From assembly GCF_022808935.1 (NCBI RefSeq), contig NZ_JAKZFR010000006.1, positions 1 to 64,000 on the forward strand: a stretch of DNA of 64,000 nucleotides, in the 5' to 3' direction. Below are positions 40,943 to 48,600 of this stretch, piece by piece (the stretch's first letter is position 1; each line of letters starts with the position of its first letter). The stretch comes from Geothrix sp. SG200. GTDB lineage: Bacteria; Acidobacteriota; Holophagae; Holophagales; Holophagaceae. The notes under the pieces are model-generated. The model was not told the origin of the DNA. It made no database searches and saw only the letters and a list, made by a program, of their open reading frames with translations. Made by a program: the position numbers and the translations under genes.

Positions 40943-43747
40943 ATGCCGCCAGCGACGCCAGCGCCTCCCGATCCGGAGTCCCGGCGCCCTTCCGGGGCCG
41001 GCGTCCTGCCCGCGGGGTCCAGGATCGGCCGCTTCCAGGTGCAGGCTCTCCTGGGGCGGGGAGGCATGGGGGCCGTGTATCTGGCCTGGGACCCCGTGCT
41101 GGAGCGGAGGGTCGCCCTCAAGGCGATCCACCTGGGCGAGGACGGGAAGGCCATGGCCAAGGCCAGGTTCCGCCGGGAGGCCAAGGCGCTGGCCCAGCTC
41201 AACCACCGGAACGTGTGCCAGGTGCACGACTGGGTGGAGGCGGACGGGAGCGCCTACATCGCCATGGAGTTCATCGAGGGGAAGACCCTGGCCGAGCTGG
41301 CGAAGGGGCTGGACCTCCGGCGCAAGCTCCAGGTCCTGCGCGCCATTGCCTTCGCCCTGGAGGCGGCCCACGCCAAGGGGATCATCCACCGGGACCTGAA
41401 ACCCAGCAACGTGATGGTGGATGCCGATGGCCAGGTCAAGGTCCTGGATTTCGGCCTGGCCAGGCTCGTGGATGCAACCTCGGCCGAGGGGGAGGATCCG
41501 ACCGGGAACATCCTCAATCTCGCGGGCCTGTCTCACCCGCAGGAGAGCGGACCGACGCTGGCGGCTGTCCCGGCCCCGGACCGGGAGGAACGGACGAGCG
41601 TGGGCTCCGCGCCTCCCTCTCCGTCGCCTTCTGACTGGGGCGAGATGACGGAAGCCGGCGTGTTCATGGGCAGCCCCACCTATGCGTCTCCAGAGCAGAT
41701 GCGCGGGAGGCGCGCCGGTCCGGCGAGCGACGTGTTCTCCCTGGGTGTGGTCGCCTGGGAGCTTCTGCTGGGGGACCACCCGTTTCCCGGCGAGGGCCGG
41801 GAGAGGATGGTGGCCACCATCCAGGGCGACCTCCGGCCGCTGCGGGGTCGGGGGCTGCCCCGATGGCTCGGGGCCCTGCTGCGGACCATGCTCCTGCGGG
41901 AAGCGGCCAAGCGGCCGACGAGCCGCCAGGTGGCCGATGCCATCAGCCGCCACCTGGCGGGAAACCCGGCCGTAAGGTGGGCCGCAGGCCTCGCCATCGG
42001 CCTCGCCATGGTGGCGGGGGGCGCCTACTACCTGTTCGGACGCAGCATCATCGGGGACCTCGGCAGGGGACGTCCGCCGCGGATGGCGGTCATGCCGATC
42101 CGCAACGCCACGGGGGATCCGGCCTTCGAGGCCCAGGTGGGCGTGGGCATGACGGAGCTCCTGTCGACGGCCCTGCGGGGCTCGCCGCACCTGGACGTGG
42201 TGGAACCCGAATCCGTGGCCCGGGTGTTGTCGACCCTCCGGATCTCCGCTGCAGAAGCCCTGGATCCGGCCAGCCAGCCCCGGATCGCCAACGCCCTGGG
42301 CGCCCAGCTGTTCCTCCGGGGAACCCTGGGCCGGGACCCCGCCGGGCAGGTGAATGTGCTGACCTACGAGCTGGTGGACGGATCGGGACGCGTCCGCTTC
42401 TCGGGGGCGGCTCGGGCCCCCCGCCAGGATTCGTTCGCGCCCTACGAACTGGTGGATCCCGCCGCCAACGACCTGCTTCGGAAGGTGGACCCACTTCGGG
42501 CAGGCACGGTCCAGAACACGCCGGTGCCGCCGCAAGCCTTTGCGGCCTATGCCCAGGGAAAGGCTTTGTTCCTGAAGGGGGACTTCAAGGGAAGCGAACC
42601 CTATCTCCAGGACGCCGCCATGAAGGCTCCGGCCTTCTCCAGCGCCGTGTCGGCCTATGCCGCCTGCCTCCGTCGCCTCGGCCGGGATCAGGCGCCCGCG
42701 GTCGCCAACTGGGCGCTCATGTCCGCGAAGGCCACGGGGGACCGGTGGGCCGAGGGGCGGACCCTGGGCCTGAAGGCGTACCTGGCCAAGGATCTCGGGC
42801 AGCTCGATGAATCGGAGAAGCTCCGGGAAGCCACCCTGGCTCTGGCCCAGGCCATCGGCGACCGGGATGGGGAGATCATCGCCTACAACCACCTGGGGCT
42901 GATCGCGGCCGAGCGGGGGAAGTCCAAGGCGGCCCGGGAATTCTACGAGCGTTCCCTCCAGCTCAGCCAGCAGACCGGGGACAAGGTCTACCAGTCCCTG
43001 GCCCAGAACAACCTGGCCAACCTGGCGCTGAAGCGGGGCGATCTCGGGACCGCCGAAGCCCTCTACCAGAGCAACCTGAACCTTCAGCAGGGGCTGAGGA
43101 ACCGATGGGGCGAGGCCCTGGCCCAGAACAACCTGGGGGTGGTCGCGCTCATGGCCCGGGACCTGCCGGCGGCCGAGGTGCGGCTGACCGCGGCCTTGGC
43201 GACCCGCGAGTCCGTGGGTGACCGGGTGGGCCGCATCACCTGCCTGCGGAACCTCGGCATCCTGGCCCAGATGAAGGGGGACCTGCCCGGTTCCGCGGTC
43301 TTCCACCGCCGCGCGCTCGACCTTGCGGAGGCCTCGGGGCTGCGGACCATCGAGGCCGAGTGCCGGTTCTACACGGCCGAGCTGGAGCGCCTCCAGCAGC
43401 GCTTCGGCCCGGCCCTGGCGGGCTACCGGCAGGTCCTCGAGCTCTTGCCGGAAGGGGTGACTCCGGATGTCCGGGCGAACGCCCAGGCTGCGGCCGCGGA
43501 ATGTCTGGTCCGCAGGCCCAGGCCCGACCTGAAGGAAGCCGGGAAGTGGCTCCTCGCCATTCCGGCCGGGTCTGCGGACTCGCCCTACGTCCACCGGGCC
43601 AAGGCCTGGCTGGCGGCCCGGTCGGGCCAGCGCGACGCCGCCCTGGCCGAGCTGGTGCGGGCGATCGAGGATCCCAACCGCCAGGCTCCGGAGATCCGGG
43701 CCGAACTCGAAGCCGCACGGGCCGCCTTTCTGGCGGAGCCCCGCTAG
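40943..43747 (+). CDS. Transmembrane Ser/Thr protein kinase with FlgO/TolB-like and TPR domains
   Basis: 934 residues. Hanks-type kinase domain 30-335: GRGGMGAVY, Lys60 in VALKAI, HRDLKPSN at 149-156, DFG at 169-171, SPTYASPEQMRG. The loop between DFG and the APE-equivalent is about 77 residues, some 45-50 longer than usual, rich in Ser, Pro and acidic residues. One membrane segment at about 345-366. Outside it, a domain beginning MAVMPIRNATGDPAFEAQVG resembles the nucleotide-binding-like modules common in such kinases, then about eight TPR-like repeats (e.g. AQNNLANLALKRGDL, AQNNLGVVALMARDL). Probably an extracytoplasmic-sensing kinase. Confidence 0.92.
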   Translation: MPPATPAPPDPESRRPSGAGVLPAGSRIGRFQVQALLGRGGMGAVYLAWDPVLERRVALKAIHLGEDGKAMAKARFRREAKALAQLNHRNVCQVHDWVEADGSAYIAMEFIEGKTLAELAKGLDLRRKLQVLRAIAFALEAAHAKGIIHRDLKPSNVMVDADGQVKVLDFGLARLVDATSAEGEDPTGNILNLAGLSHPQESGPTLAAVPAPDREERTSVGSAPPSPSPSDWGEMTEAGVFMGSPTYASPEQMRGRRAGPASDVFSLGVVAWELLLGDHPFPGEGRERMVATIQGDLRPLRGRGLPRWLGALLRTMLLREAAKRPTSRQVADAISRHLAGNPAVRWAAGLAIGLAMVAGGAYYLFGRSIIGDLGRGRPPRMAVMPIRNATGDPAFEAQVGVGMTELLSTALRGSPHLDVVEPESVARVLSTLRISAAEALDPASQPRIANALGAQLFLRGTLGRDPAGQVNVLTYELVDGSGRVRFSGAARAPRQDSFAPYELVDPAANDLLRKVDPLRAGTVQNTPVPPQAFAAYAQGKALFLKGDFKGSEPYLQDAAMKAPAFSSAVSAYAACLRRLGRDQAPAVANWALMSAKATGDRWAEGRTLGLKAYLAKDLGQLDESEKLREATLALAQAIGDRDGEIIAYNHLGLIAAERGKSKAAREFYERSLQLSQQTGDKVYQSLAQNNLANLALKRGDLGTAEALYQSNLNLQQGLRNRWGEALAQNNLGVVALMARDLPAAEVRLTAALATRESVGDRVGRITCLRNLGILAQMKGDLPGSAVFHRRALDLAEASGLRTIEAECRFYTAELERLQQRFGPALAGYRQVLELLPEGVTPDVRANAQAAAAECLVRRPRPDLKEAGKWLLAIPAGSADSPYVHRAKAWLAARSGQRDAALAELVRAIEDPNRQAPEIRAELEAARAAFLAEPR

Positions 43748-44046
43748 CGTGATTCAGTCCGGGCGGTGCCTGCGAGCTTCGCCGCCACGGCCTTGAGGTC
43801 CTCCTCCGGCGAGAGGTGATGCCGTACTTCCTGATCGCCCTGGCTGAGGGCGACGCAGATCCGCCCGAAGGGACAGTTCTGCAGGCAGGATTCCCGGACG
43901 ATCTGAAGCCCCTGAAGCCGCTTGCGGCTGAGGAGCAGCTGGGTGAGGCAGGCCAGAGCCTCGGTCATGGCCTTGCCGCGCCGGGGGCTGCGGAGGGCCT
44001 GGCGTTCGCAATCGGCACAGATGGTGAGGATGGGCGGCATAGACAT
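43744..44046 (-). CDS. DUF1636-like metal-binding protein
   Basis: 100 residues. Two cysteine pairs, TICADCERQ near the start and RESCLQNCPFGRICVAL in the middle, fit the thioredoxin-like ferredoxin arrangement of DUF1636 proteins, which are predicted to bind a [2Fe-2S] cluster or metal. Convergent with, and overlapping by four bases, the kinase gene. ATG 44046 lacks a clear ribosome site; an in-frame ATG two codons later is equally possible. The upstream 44 bases are AT-rich and may hold its promoter. Confidence 0.7.
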   Translation of the reverse strand: MSMPPILTICADCERQALRSPRRGKAMTEALACLTQLLLSRKRLQGLQIVRESCLQNCPFGRICVALSQGDQEVRHHLSPEEDLKAVAAKLAGTARTESR

Positions 44047-44090
44047 AAAAATCTATCACAATGCCGGTTTGCACCACCTCGGATGGAGGA

Positions 44091-44879
44091 TCAGGCGAAT
44101 CGGGGCGTCCGTTTCTCGAAGAAGGCGGCCAGGCCCTCCTTGGCGTCGGGGTGCCGCATGGCGGCCTTCATCTGGGCGCCTTCGGCCTGGAGGCGGACCT
44201 GCAGGGTCTCGGCATCCAGGCCCTGGTTGCGGAGCAGGGTGGCCTTGATGCGGGCGAAGGTCTCGGCGGGCCCCGCCGCCAGGCGCTGGGCGAGGGCTTC
44301 CACGGCGGCCTCCAGCTGGTCCGCGGGGACGATCCGGTTCACGAGGCCCAGGGCCTGGGCTCGGGCGGCGTCCAGGGTGTCGCCGGTCATCATCAGCTCC
44401 GCGGCCACGGCGGGGTTCACAAGGCGCGAGAGCATGACGCTGCCGCCCCAGTCCGGGTGGAGGCCGATCTTCACGAAGGCCATGCCGAAGGACGCCTCGG
44501 GCGTGGCGAGGCGCAGGTCCGCGCAGAGGGCCAGGCTCATGCCCGCGCCCGCCGCCGGGCCCTGGACCACGGCCACCACGGGCTTCGGCAGCGTGGCCAG
44601 GCTGTGGGCCACGGCAGCGCCCAGGTCCAGCAGGGACTCCAGCTCCGCCCAGCGTCCCTCCGCCAGGGCCGCGGAGATCCAGCCGAGGTCGCCGCCGGCG
44701 CAGAAGGCCCGCCCCGCGCCCCGCAGAAAGAGCGCCTTCACGCCCGGCTCCGCAGCCTTCGCCAGCGCCTCCTCGAAGCCCTCCTTCATCTCCGGTACCA
44801 GCGCGTTCAGCTTGTCCGGCCGATCCAGCGTCAGCGTGGCGACGCGGTCGCGGATCTCGAAGCGGATGGGAGAGGGCAT
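44091..44879 (-). CDS. Enoyl-CoA hydratase/isomerase family protein
   Basis: 262 residues of the crotonase fold. LFLRGAGRAFCAGGDLGWI forms part of the oxyanion hole and active site; VQGPAAGAGMSLALCADLRL supplies the second oxyanion glycine. The usual Glu pair of hydratases is not clearly present (Leu/Gly at the first position), so isomerase or another crotonase activity is possible. Probably beta-oxidation or amino-acid degradation. Single gene. Confidence 0.9.
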   Translation of the reverse strand: MPSPIRFEIRDRVATLTLDRPDKLNALVPEMKEGFEEALAKAAEPGVKALFLRGAGRAFCAGGDLGWISAALAEGRWAELESLLDLGAAVAHSLATLPKPVVAVVQGPAAGAGMSLALCADLRLATPEASFGMAFVKIGLHPDWGGSVMLSRLVNPAVAAELMMTGDTLDAARAQALGLVNRIVPADQLEAAVEALAQRLAAGPAETFARIKATLLRNQGLDAETLQVRLQAEGAQMKAAMRHPDAKEGLAAFFEKRTPRFA

Positions 44880-44897
44880 GGGAACTCCAGGGGGTTA

Positions 44898-44958
44898 GCC
44901 ACGGATGAACACAGATGAACGCGGATAGAGAAAACTACCATCTGTGTTTATCTGTGGC
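44898..44958. repeat. CACGGATGAACACAGATG-type intergenic hairpin repeat
   Basis: Arms GCCACGGATGAACACAGATG (44898-44917) and CATCTGTGTTTATCTGTGGC (44939-44958) pair at 18 of 20 positions with a 21-base loop. This sequence type recurs between genes in many unrelated genomes. Its right arm supplies the last two codons and the stop of the adjacent amidotransferase gene. Confidence 0.8.
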
Positions 44959-45688
44959 CGATCGCTTTGGCGAACGCCGCGAAGAGGTCACGGGCGGCGT
45001 CGCCGGCAGGGCCCTTCAGGCCGACGAGGTTCTCGGGGTGCCACTGGACGCCGAAGACCCAGCGGGTGGGATCGGTGGTCTCCACGGCTTCCACCAGCGG
45101 GCCGGTGGCCGCATGGACCGTGTCCAGGTGCCAGCCCACGGCCGCCAGGAGGGGTGCCACGCGCTTCACGGCCTGGTGGTGGCGGCTGTTCACGAGGAAG
45201 ACGTCCTCGCCCAGCAGGGCCCGCAGGCGCGAGCCCGGGGCGAGTTGCACGCGGTGGCGCATGTCCGGCTGGTCCGGCGTGCCGTGCTGGTGGCGGGAGG
45301 GCTCGCAGCCGTAGTGGTCCGGGATGTCCTGGACCAGGCTGCCGCCCAGGGCCACGTTGAGGACCTGCTCGCCGCGGCAGATGCCGAGGATGGGCAGGCG
45401 GCGCTCCCAGGCGGCGCGCACCAGGGGGATCTCGAAGCCATCGCGGCCCGCGTCCACGTCGGCCTTGGGATGGACGGCCTCGGCCTCGTCCCAGTGCCGG
45501 GGGTGGATGTCGTCGCCGCCCGTCAGCAGGAGGCCGGCGATCCCGGTCAGATCCGGCAGGGGATCGCCGGGGGCCACCAGCAGGATGGGCCCCGCCCAGC
45601 CCGCGGCCTTCAGGGCCGGAAGGTAATGCTTCTCGGCGCCGGACTTGTTTTTACAGCTCACCAGAAGATTTGAGTTGCCGCTTGACAT
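44948..45688 (-). CDS. Class I glutamine amidotransferase, PuuD-like gamma-glutamyl hydrolase
   Basis: 246 residues. The nucleophile is in LGICRGEQVLN, with His and Glu in VFGVQWHPENL; LTGGDDIHP is typical of the PuuD (gamma-glutamyl-GABA hydrolase) group. It hydrolyses gamma-glutamyl amides. Its last residues (GHR and stop) are encoded inside an intergenic repeat arm, so the C-terminus was shaped by a repeat insertion. The start lies 98 bases from the divergent ssb gene. Confidence 0.9.
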   Translation of the reverse strand: MSSGNSNLLVSCKNKSGAEKHYLPALKAAGWAGPILLVAPGDPLPDLTGIAGLLLTGGDDIHPRHWDEAEAVHPKADVDAGRDGFEIPLVRAAWERRLPILGICRGEQVLNVALGGSLVQDIPDHYGCEPSRHQHGTPDQPDMRHRVQLAPGSRLRALLGEDVFLVNSRHHQAVKRVAPLLAAVGWHLDTVHAATGPLVEAVETTDPTRWVFGVQWHPENLVGLKGPAGDAARDLFAAFAKAIGHR

Positions 45689-45786
45689 GCCTGGGCCCCG
45701 GGGGAATCGTGATTACCCTACCACCCCCTCAGATGGTCTGAGTCGACGGTGAGGCGGAGAGCTCCGCCGATACAAAGGAGGACATC

Positions 45787-46242
45787 ATGTCCGGTTCATT
45801 GAACAAGGTTCTGCTCATCGGCAACCTCGGGCGCGACCCCGAGCTGAAGTCCACGCCCTCGGGCCAGTCTGTCGCGCGGTTCTCCGTGGCCACCACCGAG
45901 ACCTGGAAGAACCAGGCCGGCGAGAAGCAGAGCAAGACCGAGTGGCACAACATCGTGGTGTGGGGCAAGCAGGCCGAGATCGCCGAGAAGTACCTGCGCA
46001 AGGGCAAGCAGGTGATGATCGAGGGACGCATCCAGTACCGCGAGTACACCGACCAGGCCGGCGTGAAGAAGACCGCCTGCGACATCCGCTGCGACAACTT
46101 CGTCATGCTGGGCCGCATGGAGGACGGCGGCGGCAGCCGGGAAGGTGGCTACGGCCGCGGCGGCAGCCAGGACTTTGAAGAGCACGGCGCGCCCAGCCCG
46201 GCCGCCGGCGGCAGCTTCCCCGACGACGACATCCCCTTCTGA
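45787..46242 (+). CDS. ssb: Single-stranded DNA-binding protein
   Basis: 151 residues: OB fold (SLNKVLLIGNLGRDPELKST, WHNIVVWGKQAEIAEKYLRK, EGRIQYREYTD), a glycine-rich linker and the acidic C-terminal tail DDDIPF that recruits DNA-repair and replication proteins. A very strong ribosome site AAAGGAGG precedes the ATG, as expected for an abundant protein. Followed by a strong hairpin terminator. Confidence 0.98.
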   Translation: MSGSLNKVLLIGNLGRDPELKSTPSGQSVARFSVATTETWKNQAGEKQSKTEWHNIVVWGKQAEIAEKYLRKGKQVMIEGRIQYREYTDQAGVKKTACDIRCDNFVMLGRMEDGGGSREGGYGRGGSQDFEEHGAPSPAAGGSFPDDDIPF

Positions 46243-46275
46243 ACATTTAGGGTTCCGCCGGCCTGTTCGGCACGG

Positions 46276-46308
46276 CTGCAAAACGGCGCCATTGGCGCCG
46301 TTTTGCAG
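46276..46308. terminator. Bidirectional terminator between ssb and the first M56 gene
   Basis: Perfect 15-bp stem CTGCAAAACGGCGCC / GGCGCCGTTTTGCAG with a 3-nt loop (ATT). The A-rich and T-rich arms allow it to work in both directions; ssb and the M56 protease gene converge here. Confidence 0.85.
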
Positions 46309-46345
46309 GTCAGGAAGAATTTTCCGGCACTGAAGCCAGGTGGTC

Positions 46346-48058
46346 TTATCTCGGCATGACGTTGTTCCAGGTCCCCTGAATATGGGTGTGCCAATGGACC
46401 ACACGATCCTTGTCCACGAGGATGGATCGAAGCCGAGGACGCCCGATGGGCGCCATGACTTGGGTCGGCTTGGCGAGGAAGGTGATTTCCCAGCCGATGA
46501 TGGTGTCGGCGTCCTTTCCGCGCGGCCAGCGGTTCGTGAGGGCGGAATACCAGCGGACCTTCCCGAGCACCTTCACATCCTGGATCTGTGTGTTCGGACC
46601 CCACAGGGACCGCTCGGCCATGATTTTGACGAAGGCCAGAGCCTCTTCCGGCGTGGGTTCGGGTCCGCAGTCCAGATCGGGACCGAACGCTGAAGCAGGT
46701 CGCCTCCGGGCCACCTGCCACGCTGGCCACGGCGCCTCGTCGTTTGGGTCTGGCTGCACAGCTTCCGGTTTTTGCGGGGTTTGGGTTTCCTCCGGCGGAG
46801 GCGATGGTTTCGGCGTTCCGGAGACCTGCGCCGGGTACTCCGCCACGACCATTCGTGACGCCTGGATCGGACCCGGGGGAAGCGCTGCGATGGGCCCGGG
46901 GGCGCTTGGGAATTCAAAGACCTGCGGAGGTCGGTCAGGGAGGGCCTGGATGCGTCGGGCAATGACAGGCATCTGGGGAGCCTCGGCAGCGGATTCCAGA
47001 AGGGGCGCCGGGAATCCGGCGGCCGGTAACCGTGTCTGGGGCTTTCCAGCCGGGGCGGGCAAGCTCGCCACTAGGGCCAGGACCGCGGCGAACCCCAGGC
47101 CAGGCATCGTGAAGCGCACCTTGGGCGGGTCGGACAAAAGCAGGCGGCGCAGGCGTTCCATGAGGTCGCCTCCTTTGGCCTGGAGGGCCGGAGATGGAGT
47201 CCACCCGCGGTATTCATCGAGGAGGCTCAGGGTTTCGGCATAGAAGACGGCGTCTCCGCAGGCCTGGACGGCCGCGTCGTCGCAGCAGTGTTCCCGTTCG
47301 GTCCGGATCCGGCGGGAGATCCACCACACGGCGGGGTGGAAGAAGAGGAGGATCTCGATCGCGCACTGGAGGCCGTTGACGAGCCCATCCAGGCGGCGGA
47401 TGTGGGCGAGCTCGTGGGCCAGGACGGCCTCGGCGGCGAGGGGATCCAGGTTCGCAAAGAACCCGAGGGGAAGCAGGACGACCGGCCGGAGCAGCCCCAG
47501 GCACATGGGCGTCGCGACCCGGGCCGATTCCAGGAAGCGCACGGCCCTGAGCAGCCCCGTGCGCCGCACCAGGTCTTCGAGCCAGCCCGGTTCGGCCATG
47601 GGTCTGGCTGCAGCTCGCAGTCGCCGCAGCCAGAGCCAGCCACCCGCAGTCCGAAGGCTGAGGAGCAGGACGCCCAGGGCCCAGGCCGCCGCCACCCAGG
47701 GGAGGTACGGCTGCAGGTAGGTCTGCCAAGGTCGAGCGAGGGACTGGGCGGGCGCGACATCCGGAGCGGAGGCCGAACCGACCGTGGGCACAGGCGCATA
47801 TGGGGCGGGAAGAGGGCCGGAGGCAGGGGTGGTGACGGGCGCTGAAGGAGAAGCCAGCAGGGTGAAAGTGGTCGCGGCGCTTCCCAGACACGCCAGCAGG
47901 AAGGCGCAGCCCAGCAGATAGCGGACCTGGGGGCTCCGACGCCGCGTCCAAGTGAAGGCGGCCCAGGCCAACAGGCCCAGCAGGGCGCCCTGCCAGAGGA
48001 AGTGGACCAGGGTCCAGGCCAGGCGCTGGGCGAAGGGGGTCCCGAAGAGGGGGATCAT
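46346..48058 (-). CDS. M56 (BlaR1-type) membrane metalloprotease sensor A
   Basis: 570 residues. About five membrane segments (around 12-37, 46-68, 117-135, 225-247, 322-342). The zinc site HELAH is at 215-219 in a cytoplasmic loop, with EREHCCDDAAV (residues 255-264) after it: the M56 signature. The C-terminal extracytoplasmic part has a Pro-rich linker, then a domain of about 110 residues (GPEPTPEEALAFVKIMAE to IQGTWNNVMPR) shared with sensor B. There is no penicillin-binding SxxK/transpeptidase domain, so beta-lactams are not the evident signal. Start overlaps the repressor stop (ATGA). Confidence 0.88.
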   Translation of the reverse strand: MIPLFGTPFAQRLAWTLVHFLWQGALLGLLAWAAFTWTRRRSPQVRYLLGCAFLLACLGSAATTFTLLASPSAPVTTPASGPLPAPYAPVPTVGSASAPDVAPAQSLARPWQTYLQPYLPWVAAAWALGVLLLSLRTAGGWLWLRRLRAAARPMAEPGWLEDLVRRTGLLRAVRFLESARVATPMCLGLLRPVVLLPLGFFANLDPLAAEAVLAHELAHIRRLDGLVNGLQCAIEILLFFHPAVWWISRRIRTEREHCCDDAAVQACGDAVFYAETLSLLDEYRGWTPSPALQAKGGDLMERLRRLLLSDPPKVRFTMPGLGFAAVLALVASLPAPAGKPQTRLPAAGFPAPLLESAAEAPQMPVIARRIQALPDRPPQVFEFPSAPGPIAALPPGPIQASRMVVAEYPAQVSGTPKPSPPPEETQTPQKPEAVQPDPNDEAPWPAWQVARRRPASAFGPDLDCGPEPTPEEALAFVKIMAERSLWGPNTQIQDVKVLGKVRWYSALTNRWPRGKDADTIIGWEITFLAKPTQVMAPIGRPRLRSILVDKDRVVHWHTHIQGTWNNVMPR

Positions 48059-48441
48059 GGCCGCTTCTGCCTGGCCTGGGCCAGCAACCGAGCCAGTTCC
48101 TCGCGTTCCTTGACGCCCAGCCTCCGGCTCGAAAGCGTCGTGGCCATCAGGTCCAGGGCGCTGCCGCCGAAGGCGCGCTCCAGCAGGTCGTCCACCAGGT
48201 GCTTGAGGGTGTGCTCCCGGGCCTGGGCAGGCCGGTAGACGTGGGAACGCTCGGAGTCGTCCCGGAGCAGCAGCCCCTTGTCCGTCATCGTCTGCATCAT
48301 CTTCAGCACGGCCGTGTAGGTCAGGTCCCGGTCGGCGCCGAGGACCTCGTGGACCTGCCGGACCGTGGCCGGGCCGAGGTCCCACAAAGTCCGGAGAATG
48401 GAGAGTTCCACGTCGGTGGGGCGATTCATGGGGTGGCGCAT
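48055..48441 (-). CDS. BlaI/MecI family transcriptional repressor A
   Basis: 128 residues. Winged helix: TDVELSILRTLWDLGPATVR, then TYTAVLKMMQTMTDKGLLLR; C-terminal helical dimerisation and cleavage region (LVDDLLERAFGGSALDL). In the known system the M56 protease inactivates BlaI after signal detection. Close paralogue of repressor B (about 85% identical by eye) and more distant from repressor C. First gene of a coupled repressor-protease pair; its promoter carries an operator-like dyad. Confidence 0.92.
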   Translation of the reverse strand: MRHPMNRPTDVELSILRTLWDLGPATVRQVHEVLGADRDLTYTAVLKMMQTMTDKGLLLRDDSERSHVYRPAQAREHTLKHLVDDLLERAFGGSALDLMATTLSSRRLGVKEREELARLLAQARQKRP

Positions 48442-48467
48442 GGGGTATCCCGAGAATTACAGCAAAA

Positions 48468-48495
48468 AATATACGATAAAAAGTGTATATGTCAA
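48468..48495 (-). promoter_or_regulatory. Promoter and BlaI-type operator of module A
   Basis: Minus strand: TTGACA (48495-48490), 16-base spacer ATATACACTTTTTATCG-type, TATATT (48473-48468). The spacer and -10 contain the dyad ATATAC...GTATAT (48469-48490). The core TACGATAAAAAGTGTAT is repeated almost exactly at module B, which marks it as the shared repressor site. Confidence 0.75.
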
Positions 48496-48552
48496 CATCC
48501 TCGATCCTTTATTTCTGGGTGGTGCCTACACCAAGGTTTCAGAAGTCCGCGA

Positions 48553-48574
48553 GACGGCGCCTTCGGGCTCCGTC
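48553..48574 (-). terminator. Possible terminator after M56 sensor B
   Basis: Minus strand GACGGAGCC-CGAA-GGCGCCGTC, a 9-bp stem with one mismatch, 27 bases after the sensor B stop. No T run follows. Confidence 0.4.
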
Positions 48575-48600
48575 CCTTTGATGGTTCTTGCGTCCAGGGG

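Noticed and set aside
45682-45715. Promoter of ssb from TTGACA at 45682
   Set aside because: No -10-like hexamer lies 16-18 bases downstream; the match overlaps the start of the divergent amidotransferase gene and is probably chance.
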